From IMG/VR virus record IMGVR_UViG_3300042504_001927, positions 1-36,085 of that record: a stretch of DNA of 36,085 nucleotides. One strand, written 5' to 3'. Position 1 is the first letter of the stretch. Each line of letters starts with the position of its first letter. This document shows positions 36,033 through 36,085 of the stretch, piece after piece. The position numbers were made by a program, and so were the translations under genes. The notes under the pieces were generated by a model that was given only the letters and a program-made list of their open reading frames with translations, was not told the DNA's origin and searched no databases. The DNA is from a virus.

Positions 36033-36085
36033 GGTGTGACAGTTGCCGTTACATCCCGTTGCAAAACAGGCGGAGCGGATGTACT

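Larger units (their letters stand above)
35702..36085. other. Control-like intergenic region at right edge
   Basis: About 380 bases with no convincing gene. It contains a match to the cyanobacterial LexA box, two near matches, four GGCACAC repeats, and a 9-bp inverted repeat with Dna-box-like halves. The combination suggests a control or replication-start region serving genes on both sides. Genes to the right are outside the window. Confidence 0.5.

Overview
This window looks like part of a temperate tailed phage or prophage of a high-GC cyanobacterium, probably a picocyanobacterium of the Synechococcus/Cyanobium kind. It carries a tyrosine recombinase, a head and packaging module, a replication/recombination module and long runs of small accessory genes that overlap at ATGA or TGATG junctions. 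The cyanobacterial assignment is an inference. It rests on the sigma factor, whose N-terminus resembles cyanobacterial group 1/2 sigma-70 proteins, on a sequence matching the published cyanobacterial LexA box near the right end, and on base composition. No rRNA, tRNA, CRISPR array or insertion sequence was recognised. No tail tube, tape-measure or baseplate genes are in the window; the leftward operon runs off the left edge.

Layout. (1) 13.2 kb down to 1, leftward: ParB-like protein, C5 cytosine methyltransferase, CmoA-like methyltransferase, small and large terminase, gpW-like joiner, portal, fused prohead protease/major capsid protein, DUF2190-type decoration protein, head-spike/fibre protein, and a large toroid-fold putative polysaccharide-degrading protein. 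The last is flanked by two very small two-helix membrane proteins that could be holins. (2) 17.8 kb down to 13.5 kb, leftward: RHH regulator, HNH nuclease, primase-polymerase/VapE helicase, a hypothetical gene and a gp10-like virion protein, with a cluster of GGTTGG repeats next to the primase stop. (3) 17.9 to 28.9 kb, rightward: SF2 helicase, HTH protein, VRR-NUC nuclease, putative regulator, RecT-like annealing protein, SSB, SNF2-like helicase, N4/N6 DNA methyltransferase and a set of paralogous small genes. (4) Integrase at 29.3-30.3 kb. (5) 33.9 down to 30.4 kb, leftward: Gp157-like protein, small genes, dCTP-deaminase-like protein, HTH/zinc protein and an excisionase-like protein. (6) Sigma factor at 34.0-34.9 kb, then three small leftward genes and a control-like region with LexA-like boxes, GGCACAC repeats and a dyad.

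The most interesting signal is a repeated 30-bp element. It begins GGTGCAGA, has a CCGGAACC core, then TAAGCGG, and ends in a TATGAT-like -10 hexamer. Good copies lie at 17827-17856, 21504-21533, 26159-26188, 28015-28044 and, inverted, 33917-33946. Weaker or variant copies lie before the SSB gene, before the capsid gene, before the ParB operon and just before the 20555 gene. At 17.8 and 33.9 kb a second -10 box faces the other way, so the element acts as the centre of a divergent promoter. The sigma factor gene is itself preceded by one of these. The working model is an element-wide regulon controlled either by the encoded sigma factor, whose -35-reading domain is divergent, or by an encoded repressor.
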